Positions 24,720-36,073 of a stretch of 64,000 bases of DNA are shown here, one piece after another. Each line of letters begins with the position of its first letter. Position 1 is the stretch's first letter. Both the position numbers and the translations under genes were made by a program. Below the pieces are notes generated by a model. It saw only the letters and a program-made list of their open reading frames with translations, did no database searches and was not told the origin of the DNA. Source of the stretch: Thereva unica (Eukaryota > Arthropoda > Insecta > Diptera > Therevidae); NCBI GenBank assembly GCA_949987705.1, contig OX465281.1, positions 2,024,001 through 2,088,000 on the forward strand, written 5' to 3'.

Positions 24720-26113
24720 CTAGATTTCTGTAATTTCTACTTAACGTTCTTCGATATTGTCGCAAAGCTTTTTGTTTTTATACGAAAAAAACCTTTCTGT
24801 TTCATTATCTAGATATACGGGCTCTGAATAACCGGTACAAGCATTTGTAGAAAAGCTTAAAGAATTTCATTCAAAAATTGGGATTTCAAGTCGGCCTTAA
24901 TAAAAATCAGAATAGCCTTTACAACACCCTGTCAATTGGCAATACCCAAAAGTGCTTTGTCAGTCATTTCAATTGCATAAAAAACTCAACTCCATCGAAA
25001 TTAAATCATATAAAATTCACATTTATTTATCTGGAATAAAAATTATTGTTTATGTTTATTTTTTCCTTTTTAATTATTACATTTGACGAAAAAATATGCT
25101 ACCTCAACACTGCTAAAAAGTCATATGCAAAAGTAAACGTAAAAATAGTACTCAACAAACCAAATGTACAAATGCTTATAATCAAAAAAAAATCCGTTGA
25201 TAAATCAAACAAACAAAAAAATAAATAAAATAAAGTAAAACCAAAACAAAGTAAATAAATAAGCAGAGTGTATAAAAAATACTGTTTCATTATAATAAAC
25301 TCCTTTCATTTTATTACAAAGTAAATTACAAAGCAAAAGTGTAAATATCTTAATAACAAAAAAATAAAAAGGCGGATGTACATAGAAAGTTAAATAAGCC
25401 ACTAAAATTGAAGCATTAAACATAAGTAAAAAACAAAAAAAAAAAACAAAAAAACATTGTAATTCAAAACCACTTCAATGTAGAAGTAGTAAATAGACAA
25501 ACCATATTTAAAAAAAAGGGTTACAAAAGAAGAATAAAAAAAAACGCAACCAAGTTTTTATTTTTGTCAAAAATCTGAATTATTTTCAAAAACTAAAATT
25601 TAGAGTTTAATTTAAAAAAAATAAAGAAAATTATATTGAAAAAATAAACAAGGTGCCTTCTGTATTTGAAATGAAAAGATAAACAAAAAAATAAATAATT
25701 AACCACACACACCATGAAAAGACGCATAAGAAATTATATTTGAATTAAAAACAAAAAACGTTTCGCAAATCTAGCATTCCTTTCATGTAAATTAAATTTA
25801 AAAAAAAATGAAAAGTATAAAAATTACATTTTTTTAGAATTAAAAACTAGATGACGCTGAAATTTTCCATCATATGAAAAATAAAAAAAAAACAAAAATA
25901 AGTAAATGAATACCGTAAATTCAAAATTTTGTATTTCTAACTAAACCAAAAATGACTGATTTTATTTATGGGATTGGTGCAACAATTATTAAAAAAAACA
26001 TGAAGAAGAGATTAAATTTAATTTAGATTAAGAAAATTTAAAATTAAAAAATGCACTTAAGCACTCTTTAGTATTAGTTTTAAAACATTTTAAACTTTTG
26101 GTAATTATATAAG
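24720..26113. other. A-rich DNA without visible gene
   Basis: From about 25,020 the + strand is dominated by A runs and AAAC/AAAT words. Short frames on both strands are homopolymer artefacts. No exon or element boundary is supported. Confidence 0.35.
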
Positions 26114-27678
26114 CTCCCATGACCAAAAAGGTACCCCATCGAACACCTCAAAACAATATAGTGAGATTGGCTGAAAAACATGCAAAAAACATATAACGCC
26201 CGCCAGACTAGTAAAAATTTGTTAATTGCTATTTTTTATGAATTTTTGAATTTTGTTTAAAAAAAAGATTTTATTTTCCAAAACACCAGTCTAAAATTTA
26301 TACAATTTGTAGTAAATAATGAACGATTTTTGAAAAAATTTATCTGTCTGACAATTTTTGTTAATTAGCTTCTGACAGACCTTATGTTTATAAATTCTTT
26401 TTTTTTTTTATAAAAATGCACTTCATAACACCTCCTTGAATTTTTGTTTTAAATAAAGTTTAAGATCTTTTCGGTCTATTAAAACTTGTCTGGCTGACAA
26501 TTTTTGTTTATTAATGTCTGACAGACCATTTGTTATAAATTAATTTTTTTATGAAAGTCAACTTCATAACACATAATTTTTTGATGAAGAGAACGTATTT
26601 GAGTATACAAACGGGATCTACAATATTAATTTAGAATTGTAAAAAAAAATTGTTTTGTTAGCAACGATCATACCACATTTATTCATTAAAAAATATGGTC
26701 TCAGCACTTAAAAAATGAAGTCTGTCATAGCAAAAAACTTTTTTTTTTGCTAACAGACCAAGTTTTATTCATAAAATAGACAAGTCTTCTTCCAGAAAAA
26801 AATGAAGGCGGTGTTTTGGCAAGGCCGTTGTAAAAGCTTTTTTTAAAAGAAAATCCCATATAACGACGGCGCTTAAAAATTATATCTGACATGGTAAAAA
26901 TATTTTTTTTATGTCAGGCTTATTTTTATGCATAAAGGACATCTTAAACTTCAGTTCGATGGGTCTTACGAAAAAGATATTGTTTCAAAATGTTGCTGAA
27001 AAAGATATTGTTTCAATTTATTGCTGAAAAAGATATTGTTTCGGTTTCTCGCTGAAAAAGATATTGTTTCGGTTTCTCGGTGAAGAACATAGTGTTTCGT
27101 TTTCTGGCTGCAAAACATATCAGCAAAAAAACGAAACAATATGTTCTTCACCGAGAAACCGAAACAATATCTTTTTCAGCGAGAAACCGAAACAATATCT
27201 TTTTCAGCAATAAATTGAAGCAATATCTTTTTCAGCAACATTTTGAAACAATATCTTTTTCGTAAGACCCATCGAGTTGTTTTCTTTTTGAACAAGGTGT
27301 TCTGAAATGCCAGTGATTGATCTTGATGCATTGACGCTGCGCATTCAAAATTTAGTCTGAACAATTTATTAACAAAAATTGACAGCCAGACAAGCTTTAA
27401 TAGACAGAAGAGATCTTAAATTTTATATAAAACAAAAATCAAGGAGGTGTTATGAAGTGCATTTTTATAAAAAAAAGTACTTATAACATAAGGTCTGCCA
27501 GAAGCTAATTAACAAAAATTGTCAGACAGACAATTGTTTTCAAAAAAAATTCATAAAAAATAGCAATTAACAAATTTTTACTAGTCTGGCGGGCGTTATA
27601 TGTTTTTTACATGTTTTTCAGCCAATCTCACTTTATTGTTTTGAGGTGTTCGATGGGGTATCTTTTTTGACATGGGCG
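26114..27678. mobile_element. Foldback-type inverted-repeat element
   Basis: The outer arms are long inverted repeats. The left arm starts near CCCATG at 26116, passes TACCCCATCGAACACCTCAA and ACGCCCGCCAGACTAGTAAA, and runs to about 26,520. It is mirrored on the right from about 27,360 to 27,678. Matches are frequent but broken by indels. The interior holds a separate 320-bp hairpin (26956-27275) and a left-side unique part. There is no coding capacity. The CTGACA/TGTCAG-rich arms recall foldback elements. The target duplication is not clear. Confidence 0.75.
26956..27275. repeat. 320-bp hairpin of 28-bp tandem units
   Basis: The left arm has about five head-to-tail units of 28 bases with the core GAAAAAGATATTGTTTC. 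The right arm has the same units inverted (GAAACAATATCTTTTTC), so the two arms pair over about 150 bases with few mismatches around a short loop near 27,120. Outer ends are TCGATGGGTCTTACG and its inverse. The two similar open frames that can be read here on opposite strands result from this symmetry and are not genes. Confidence 0.9.
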
Positions 27679-28934
27679 TTTAGACTAATACGTTTCCTTA
27701 AAATTATTAAACTAGAAAAATTTTCGTTTTTAATAAATTTGCGTTTAATCAAAAAAATAAAAACATTTTACACTATATTTTACTTTTGATTAATCAAAAT
27801 TAGTTAAATTTTTTTACACTTACACTTAATTTAAAAAATAATAAAAAAAAAGAAAATTGTTTCAAACCGAATGTTTAATGTTTGTTTTTTTCTAAGCGAA
27901 ATATTTGAAATAATAATAATAATATATTATACATATAAATTTTTACAATGAAAGAAATGGGAGAGACATTTTGTATAAACAAAAAACAAAATCTAATTAT
28001 ATAAAATTAAATGATAAAATTCTTATATTCATACACACACACATAGAGAATAGTATTGAGAGAATATTGAAGTAATACATAACAAAAGCGAGAAAGTTTT
28101 GGTATATGACACGGGAAATTATTTACTTACGAAAATGAAAGAAAATATTCACGTAAATTTTAAGTAGGTGTAAATTTTTATTTTATTGAATTTCTCAAAT
28201 AAAACATTTTATTATAAAACCATATATTTGTTTATTTCATTTTGTTATCATTTTCTTAGCTATGAGTTGCAGTTTATTTGTTTTTTTATTTTTTAAATAA
28301 TATTTAAAAATAAAAACAAGTTTAAGGGAAGTAACGAGAAAGACTTGAGTAAAGTCACCGACTTGAAAGATAAGGCTGATGATTTTATATGAATGATGGT
28401 GGTTCACTTGATTGATTTATGCTGTACTTTTTTAATATCGTTGAAGTAGAGTTAAGCAGCTATTTTATTTATTTGCTTTATATATATTCAGAAAATTGTA
28501 TTTTTTATCTCGAAAGTTTCGAATCCGTTTTCAATTATTATTAAAATCTTGGTAAATTGTTTGTAGCTAATCATATTGTTTAAAACAAAATATATAAACG
28601 TTTTCTACAATTAGAATGGAATGAAATCGAATCGGAAATCAATTTCACTCGAATTAAGTATATGTTACCATAAATGGAATTTGTCGAAATGTGGAACATC
28701 TAATTTCGACAAACATCTAATAATTAGATTTTAAGGAAGATTAAAATTGATACTTTCGGCCCTATGTTCCATGATAGATTCAAGGGGAATAACTAAGTAA
28801 GAAATTGCTACTAGTAGAAGATCCAGGAGCCGATTTCGATAGATATCTGTTTTATAAATGGAAGTTGATTTAAATGAATAATTAATAAAAATGTAATATA
28901 CATTGCTGCCGAATTGCCTGACAAAAATTAGCTT
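27679..28934. other. AT-rich DNA without visible gene
   Basis: T-rich then A-rich blocks with simple runs such as AATAATAATAATAT near 27,911. No domain or exon is supported. Confidence 0.35.
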
Positions 28935-29181
28935 CGTCGCTTATCCAGAATAGTGGCACAACTCAAAAATTTCCAATTTCGAGTTTATTTTGAGAATGTA
29001 TAGCTAAATATGCATATTTTTATGTAGCAAAAATCCATATTAATACTTCTAAAAATGACCGCTGAAAACCCGCTGGAATCCAAGATCATGACATGGGCTT
29101 GTATGAAACTAAAAACTTTTAAATGGCTCCCCTGTAAAATCCATTGTTTTTGAGTTGTGCCACTATTCTGGATAAGCGACG
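28935..29181. repeat. MITE with perfect ~35-bp inverted repeats
   Basis: CGTCGCTTATCCAGAATAGT followed by GGCACAACTCAAAAA at the left end is repeated exactly in inverse at the right end. About 247 bases, no coding capacity. The perfect arms mean a fairly recent insertion. The target duplication is not obvious. Confidence 0.85.
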
Positions 29182-29419
29182 TTTGTAATTAATTTATTTC
29201 AACAAATTCCAGCTATGTGATTTTTAAGACATTTAAACGATATTTGAAAGAAAATGATATGATTAATAATGGTTGATATCTCTCAGTCAGCCGCAAATAA
29301 AAAATAGCCTTACAACAGGCGAATACCGACCGCTTGTCTTTTTAAGGGGCATATGATGACCGTTCGGTTTAGAACTGTTTTTAATGGGAGCATATACGGC
29401 CTCATGACGCCAAAAGATT
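29182..29419. other. Spacer without gene
   Basis: Short AT-rich spacer between a MITE and a LINE relic. Nothing supportable. Confidence 0.3.
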
Positions 29420-30200
29420 TAAATGGCCAAGTACTGAGTTATACAAACGGGCATACGACAGGAAATTTTGAGTCAAAAGAAAGAATCTGCAACAAATCTG
29501 TTGTTGAATGTGTTTGATGTGTTCCTTTATGAAAGCGATCCTTTCGATTTATCCTACTTAAAGATAATCGACAAGAAGTGGCTGAGTGAAAATCGGACGA
29601 ACTTCCTTTGAATCGATTCAATTCTACTAATATGGGAGGAGTTGTAAGGAGACTATACCTGGGAGACAAGCAAAGGCTAACTAAAGATAAAAGATATGCA
29701 CAAGTGTTGAGTAATGAGGGGGCTGTTCAATTCCTTGGACCATCTTTTTCTAAATTCCAAGACTAAATTGCTCTTGGAAGAGGTATAATTAATGTGGGTG
29801 GAGATATCCAACTTACTTTCTAGATTGATTACAGAGTTAGCGCGGGAGACCTTGTTCTCGAGAAAAGTGTAGTCATAAGTTATAACACCTCGTTTCCTAC
29901 AAAGATTCATGACCTCACATTTACTAATATTAAGAACCAGGTTGTTGCTGGAACACCAAGAATAGAAGGTGGTTAGGTCTGCTTGCAGAAGTTTGCAATC
30001 CTCTATACTCCTTATGTGGCGGTATAGTTTGATGTCATCAGCGTAAAAAAGGATTTACAGTGCTTTAGCATGGTAACAATGCCTTCAATTGATAACATAA
30101 AAAGGAGAGGGCCAAAATGACTGCCTTGCGGCACACTAGAGAATGCTTCTTGTTAGCATATCCAATCCCTTCTGTTCAAGGTTTGCTTGAACTTTGGTTA
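29420..30200 (-). mobile_element. Decayed LINE RT, same family as 2.2-4.0 kb but inverted
   Basis: The - strand reads SVPQGSHFGPLLFML (RT motif B), a YADD-region equivalent with DDIKLYRHIRSIEDC in mixed frames, LNISKCEVMNLCRKRG, then a thumb-like SRIESIQRKFVRF segment. It aligns base for base over long stretches with + strand 3316-3600, so both derive from one family. Stops and frameshifts are present. Confidence 0.8.
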
Positions 30201-30299
30201 TATTGGTTCCAGAAGTTCATTATGCCTTAATCTATTCTGGCTTCCCTCTATACTTTTCGAGCTAAGCTTACTACTAGACATTGGACCATGCCCGGTAGT

Positions 30300-31010
30300 A
30301 TAAAGAGTGACACTTAAGCTTAGATTAAAAAAAAATCCATTTCGATTTGTCCATTGAATGTTATGCCTCCCCTATAGTGAGAAAATCGGTCTGGCTTTCA
30401 ATCCTCTCTGCCCTAGGACCTAGGGTAATTCGTCCCAGTTGCCCATCCTTGCATACGCTCTAGTGCGAAGTAAAGCGAATTTATTGAGCTATTCGTAAAG
30501 ATGTTATGGCTATGTTCCCAGCATACTGGCAAGTGCCAATGACGTTTTAAATCGATTCTGTATTTTTTCAATACTAACTACGTGCACTGGTCAATATACT
30601 ACATTCATTTTGGAACACAGGCTAAATAATAGCGGCGAGTTTGCCGCACCCTGCTGCAGACCATTTTTAATGTCAAAGGCCCTACTCGATGTGTGAAGCT
30701 CCCTCTTTTGACTGCGAACTTCTTTGAAAATCATGTATAGTTGAGGTCCAGCTATGCCGTATCTGAAAAGTTTATAGAGAAGAGCTTAGATCAACACTGT
30801 ATCGAACGCTTTCTTAAAGTCAACTAGGCATGCTTCGGTACATTGGCCTTTCATAAATTTCCAATGTATGTCTGACACCAGTTTGGATGCTTTATGAATA
30901 GTGTCATGCAGTGAATCACTATCCTCAGAACTCACTGCAGGTGCAGCTTTTGGAGCTTGTTGTTTTGAAGGTTGAACTTCTGCTGCTATTTTCGATAAAT
31001 GTCATTCTAG
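30300..31010 (-). mobile_element. Decayed LINE RT fragment (second family)
   Basis: On the - strand, LVSDIHWKFMKGQCTEACLV and then DFKKAFDTV is RT motif A. GLQQGAANSPLLFSL is motif B of the GLQQGTVNSP type. Frames are broken. It lies directly upstream, on the - strand, of the 29.4-30.2 kb relic but differs in motif B, so it is a separate insertion. Confidence 0.7.
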
Positions 31011-31599
31011 ATCCTCCTTTTGAATTCTGCATATTACGGATACATTTGATCTACAACTGAGTTGTTGGTAGGCAACCCGGCAGTAATGAATTACATTTTC
31101 ATTGATCATTCAAGTTCCATTACAAAAGAGATTCCTTAGCTCGGGCAACGTTTAAGTAAAAAGATAAACCTCTTTAATTTCTGATAAAATGACAGTGTAG
31201 TTTGCAAATCATCATAAATAAGGTTTTCAGATGACACGTTTTGTGGCAGTTACATAACAACAATTGGATTAAATTTTAAAATTGATGGAACAGGTGTATA
31301 ATATTATCGATAACTACCTAACGCACGGAGGACTGCGGGAGATAACCAGGGTTCAAACGCTTTGTACAGAAAAGCTGGAAACGTAAACTGAATACTTTTG
31401 ATCGTTGGTGATTGTGTCTTCGTTGTGGCTTGCGTTAACTTGTAAATTCATTAATTATTCAGCTTTTTTTTAATCCGTTTTTAAGAACCTCTTCACTTTG
31501 TGCTTTAAACGTTTTTTTCTACAGATTCGGTTGAAATTTTCTTGAGATTTGTGCTGTCCGGATTCATTATATATTGTTAAAGTTTACTTTTGGGCCTCC

Positions 31600-32525
31600 A
31601 ATGCCTTTTTCAGCTCAAGCTTGAACAACATTTTTAGATAACCCCTATCCACAGGAATTCACCGGTGAGCTCTTTTTGTTCGGTTGTTGGCTTTTTAATA
31701 TCTTTTTAATATTTTCTAAAATTTCAAGTGTTCTGAATAAAAGTAGTTTTGAGAGTTCACATTTTATTAATTTTAAGGGTATGTAGTTTACGTTCTGTAG
31801 AAACTGATGCATGCATGCCGTAGACCATGGTCGTCTTTCCTGAGAGTAAATTCGATGTGGTTCGAGTTGTTACTGCCATACTTTATCCTCTACCTTTTCA
31901 TTGATATGGCAAGGTGGAATGTTATAGTGGGATTTTTGATACTAACCATATAGACCCTATCATCAGAATATGTTGCCGTCTCAGCACTTTCAGTTATTGG
32001 CAACCCTGATGTATAGATCGAGTAAAGGACTAGCCTTATTACAGATCCCTGTGGTACTGATGCTCTAATTTCATTAAAGTCTGAGTTTTCTTCTCCAAAT
32101 TTGATCTGGATGGTTATTGGGTGTAGATATGATTTTACTGTCTGTAGTAGGATATTGGAAGCAAAGTTTTTAGGAGGACTTAGGAGGGATAGGAGTAACT
32201 TGTGCCAGACTTTCTCAAATATTCCTTGTATATCTACAAAAACAGCTGAGTAATTCCTTGTTTTTTAAGGATTTCCTGATTTGATGTGCTACTCGAAGTG
32301 TTTGATCTGTAGTACATAGAATGTTGCTCTCGAAACCCGAATTTATGGTCGTATGCTGCTTTACTCTAGTAGTGGCTTCAATCTGTCTAGAAATTTTTTT
32401 TAAAATTCGTTTGAGATATTTGGAAGAAAACTTATTGGTGGCAATTCTTACATGGACAGCAACTACATTCCTTTTGATAGGAATATAATTAAGTAGACAC
32501 GTTCTGCTTTGATGTTTCATTGAAA
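31600..32525 (-). mobile_element. Decayed Jockey-type LINE RT fragment
   Basis: The - strand carries LLQTVKSYL, then ASVPQGSVI-x-LVLYSIYTSGL-P (motif B of Jockey-type RTs, VPQGSVLGP-x-LY-x-IYTADLP), then ATYSDDRVYM in place of the TFADDTAVM box. The catalytic context is mutated and frames are broken, so it is inactive. Confidence 0.75.
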
Positions 32526-34255
32526 TAATCTTTCCTGTCTGTTATGGACATTTTAAATTTTCTATTAAATCAATCATTTATAATGCAGCTCTTAGTTCAG
32601 AAAATTATAAAAATTTAATTTTTGTTCTTTTTTGTTATCAAAGTTTGCGTTTGACTAAAAAGGTAAGCGTGATGAAATTTTAATTCAATTACACACATGT
32701 AATTAAAAACAAAAAACCAAATTTTAATTATAAAACTTTTCTTCATACAAGTTCAAAGACTTATTCATGTTCATTAAACAAAAAATAAAAATAAATAAAA
32801 AAAACAAGAAAATGCACAATTTTGTAACTTGTATAAAATTACTAGGCTTTAAATGTAAAACGTAGTTTATTATAACAGTCCATAAGGTAAAGAAAAAAAC
32901 ATTAATGATAACGAAAAAGATTCAATTACTAGAATTCGGTATAATCTAAAAATATTACAATTAATTATCTCTTAAAAATAGAAGTGAAGCAAACAAGTTC
33001 TTTTTAAATACTTTACAATTTTTCACACATATATACTTTGTTTGCGTTCTTAATTAATATTTTTTGTTTAATTAGTTTAATTTTAATTGTCGTAGTTATT
33101 TCATAATTTAAAATAAAATTAAGTACATAGGTGTAAAAATTAAAAAAAAAACAAAAACATTTAGATATTAATAATCTTTGCAAAAAGGACGAAGAAGTAA
33201 CGAGCACCGTACAACTGTGTTCATTTTTATATTTTTAAATTATAAGTAGTAAAACAAAAATACACACGACAAGACATAAAGAAACCAATTGGCCCTTATA
33301 CAAATTTTTTTACAATGATTAGATAAAATGATTTTCAAAAAGGATAAATTAAAAAAAAAATAAAAAATGAGAAAATGACATTATGAAAAAGTTTAAATAA
33401 AATAAATAAAAAAAAATAAACACGTAAAAATCTCGGAAAATAATTTTTAGAAAAAAATAAAATAAATGTATAATTTTTGGACTGATAATAATTACGGTGC
33501 TTAATTTTTATTATTACGGATATTTTTTAAGAATCTCTCAGAAATTTGAGATAAATTTGGAGAAAATAAAAATATGAAATTCTTTACCAAAAAAAAATTG
33601 TGTATTAACAAAAATGGAAAAATTTTGTGCTATTATCATTATGTATTCTCACACATTCTTACTTATGTATTTTTTTGAGAAAAAAAAATATAAAGGGTGT
33701 TTTGAAGTACGGGAGATATTAACTCTTTACATTTTTTTGCAATGGAAGCCCTCTATGCATGACGAAAATTTGCATGAAATGTTAATTAATCGAATAATAA
33801 TTCTGTATGTTTTTAATTTTTAGAAAATATACGAGCAGCCTTCAGATATCACAAAAAGTAAATTATTATAATTAGGGGTAGTGGTGTGAAAAATGAAAAA
33901 AATCGTTTACTTTCTTCTCCCAATCATCATGTAGTCTTCAATTCAAACTAGAGATGCATATGCATGTGATGATCATATTGGCTCCTGTAAGGCAAACCTA
34001 AAACTACAATCACGAATAATTTTGCATTTTCTATTTGTCTCAAAAAGGTTTGACTAGTGCTTTATCGCTTAGACAGAAGCAGATGGTGTTCTCCGACCTT
34101 CCTATCCTCCACAAGTAGTAATATAGGGCGTTATGTCTGATAAACAAGCTAAAAAGTGTCCTGTTATTCTTCCTACTGGGCCAGTCCAGCGTGAATTTCC
34201 AGATTTCGGTATGTTTTATAAAATCAGGTTGATCATATCATAGATCTAGGTGTTG
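32526..34255. other. AT-rich DNA without visible gene
   Basis: T-rich then A-rich blocks with homopolymers. The open frame at 33614-33823 is low complexity. No supported element ends. Confidence 0.35.
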
Positions 34256-34259
34256 TCCT

Positions 34260-34795
34260 AGGTAAAAAAAACTAAGCAGTATAGCTATGCCGGTACTAAG
34301 CCAGTGACGACATCAGATGTGGAGTCCAGTACTAGTTTTATTTGAGACAAGAACCTGTGTGGGGAACTTTGGGTTTGAGCGCTATATACTTGAAACTAGT
34401 TGAACTTCACAGTGAATGGTTAGTGTGCATCGGGTGGGCTTTCATGATGGAGTCTTGGACGGACTTCATGGGGCTTTCATGGGGAATCTTGGACGGATCT
34501 AGTGAAGGCTTGAAGGCGTGGCGAAGTTTTCAATAATATTAAGAAGAACTGGGATTTAATTCGCAGGACTAAATTTATACTGAAACTGGTCAATCTGGTC
34601 TGCCTTATTTATCTAGTCAGCTTAGTCTATCTAGTCTGGTCTACCAGGTTTATATATAACTGTCTATCTCTTTAGCTGTATATCAGTGGAGCTGCAACTC
34701 GCAGTGACCCAAGACTCCCTCAGCATGAAAGCCCAGCTGCATTTTAATTTAACTGTGACTTGTTTGGCTAATAAATAAATAAATAAATAAACTGT
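34260..34795 (+). repeat. Interspersed repeat, copy A, with (AAAT)n tract
   Basis: Shares an ordered set of words with 47640-48530: GTATAGCTATGCC, GACAAGAACC, GTTGAACTTC, GGTGGGCTTTCATG, then a TCTATCTGGTCTGG-type block and a TATATAACT segment. No protein is recognisable. A (TAAA)n tract at 34769-34791 could be the 3' tail of a retroposon. Confidence 0.55.
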
Positions 34796-34799
34796 TGGG

Positions 34800-36073
34800 C
34801 GCCCCAATAACCGGTTCCGGGTCGATCAATACAATATCCTATCCCTGAATCCGCATTTGTATTGCCTTTGAAGCCCTACTACCCAGAACCCAAACCAGAG
34901 TAACAAGATTGAAAGCATCCAGTTCACTCAGAGCTTGGTCCTTATTGTTCTGACTGCTGCTTGGCTTATCAAGTGCTTGCTGTAGACCTCTTGACATGTT
35001 TCAGCTGGCACAAAAAGGACAACATCAACACAGTCTACGTATACTTGGGCGAAAAAGTTTTTCCCATCGTGTAGCTCGAAGAGACGACCTTCAACAGGGC
35101 ACCTTCAGAGACTCCTCAAGATGAGAGACCATTAGTTTGCGAGTCCCCAGAATATCGTTGAAGCAGTCACAGAAAGTGTGATGTAAATGTTGTCAACTTA
35201 GAGCGCCAATTGTTCCGTCGAACGTTCCCTCGATATCGAGCAAGACTGTAACACAACTCCTGTGTTTTGTGCTGCACTTTCCAGATTGTACAGCACTTCC
35301 TTAGTGGACTTCTCCACCTGCTGCGCATGCTTGGAAGAGCTTAGCTGTTGGCCCTGAAAATAAGTTTCCCTGATTTCCTTGTCTCTACAATTTCGACCAT
35401 GGTCTGCAAAGTAAAAGACGAAGGACTTATCGGCCTGAAAAATTTAGACAAGTTTTACTCAGAGACAGAGAAGACATTCTTCTATCTAGACCGATCGGAT
35501 GTAACCATGTGCCATAGAAGCATCGTAAGAGCAAAGATTACCCACAAAGATACGACACTCTCAAAATTTCCCATAAGCTCCCTTGCGAGTGAATATATCA
35601 ATCGACAAGGTGCAAGCGAGATAAAATTCAATTTAAAAACAAAACAAAAATCGAAGAAAGAAAGGGTAAATAAAGAAATGTTATTTCACGAAGTGCGAAA
35701 GAGACGCACTGATTTCTCTTCTCCGCAATTTTTTGTGCCGTCTGGACTTTTATTTTGCTTGTGTGAATTCATGTACCATTTTCGTGTACTTCCTGCTGTG
35801 CATGTGTTTGTGTAGTTTGCCGTTGCTCCGCCCTCTCACCATTCCGGAGCGCGTATATGAATAGAGAAGTTGATCATAGATTTTTACTTTCCTTTTTCTT
35901 CGCACAGAAAGGATTACAGTGTCGTATCTTCCTGAGTAATTTTTGGTAAGAGATTGGCTAATGAGATGAATACCGTCTGCTCCAGGGGACTTGTTTGGTT
36001 TGAACGATCTATTCGCCTCGCTAGCGCATATCGTTTGGTATATCAGATTTCTTCGGAATTTATCGAAATTCAT
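34800..36073 (-). mobile_element. Decayed LINE RT fragment
   Basis: The - strand starts near 36,010 with SFKPNKSPGADGIHLI, the RT N-terminal signature (F-x-PxKSPGxDGI-x-P). Near 35.3 kb it reads EKSTKEVLYNLES, then an RCPVEGRL relic of RGCPQGGVLSP, with further fragments down to about 34.8 kb. The order fits an R1/Jockey-type ORF2. Many stops and frameshifts. Confidence 0.65.

Noticed and set aside
26966..27265. Two similar 61-codon frames on opposite strands (MKNI.FRF..)
   Set aside because: They are the two arms of the 28-bp-unit hairpin read in opposite directions; the likeness comes from palindromy, not from a gene pair.
26956..27275. Possible CRISPR array, because of 28-bp repeats
   Set aside because: There are no unique spacers between units, the arms are inverted copies, and the DNA is clearly from an insect nucleus.
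35348..35815. 155-codon + strand frame
   Set aside because: No domain, and it overlaps a - strand LINE RT relic whose motifs are recognisable.
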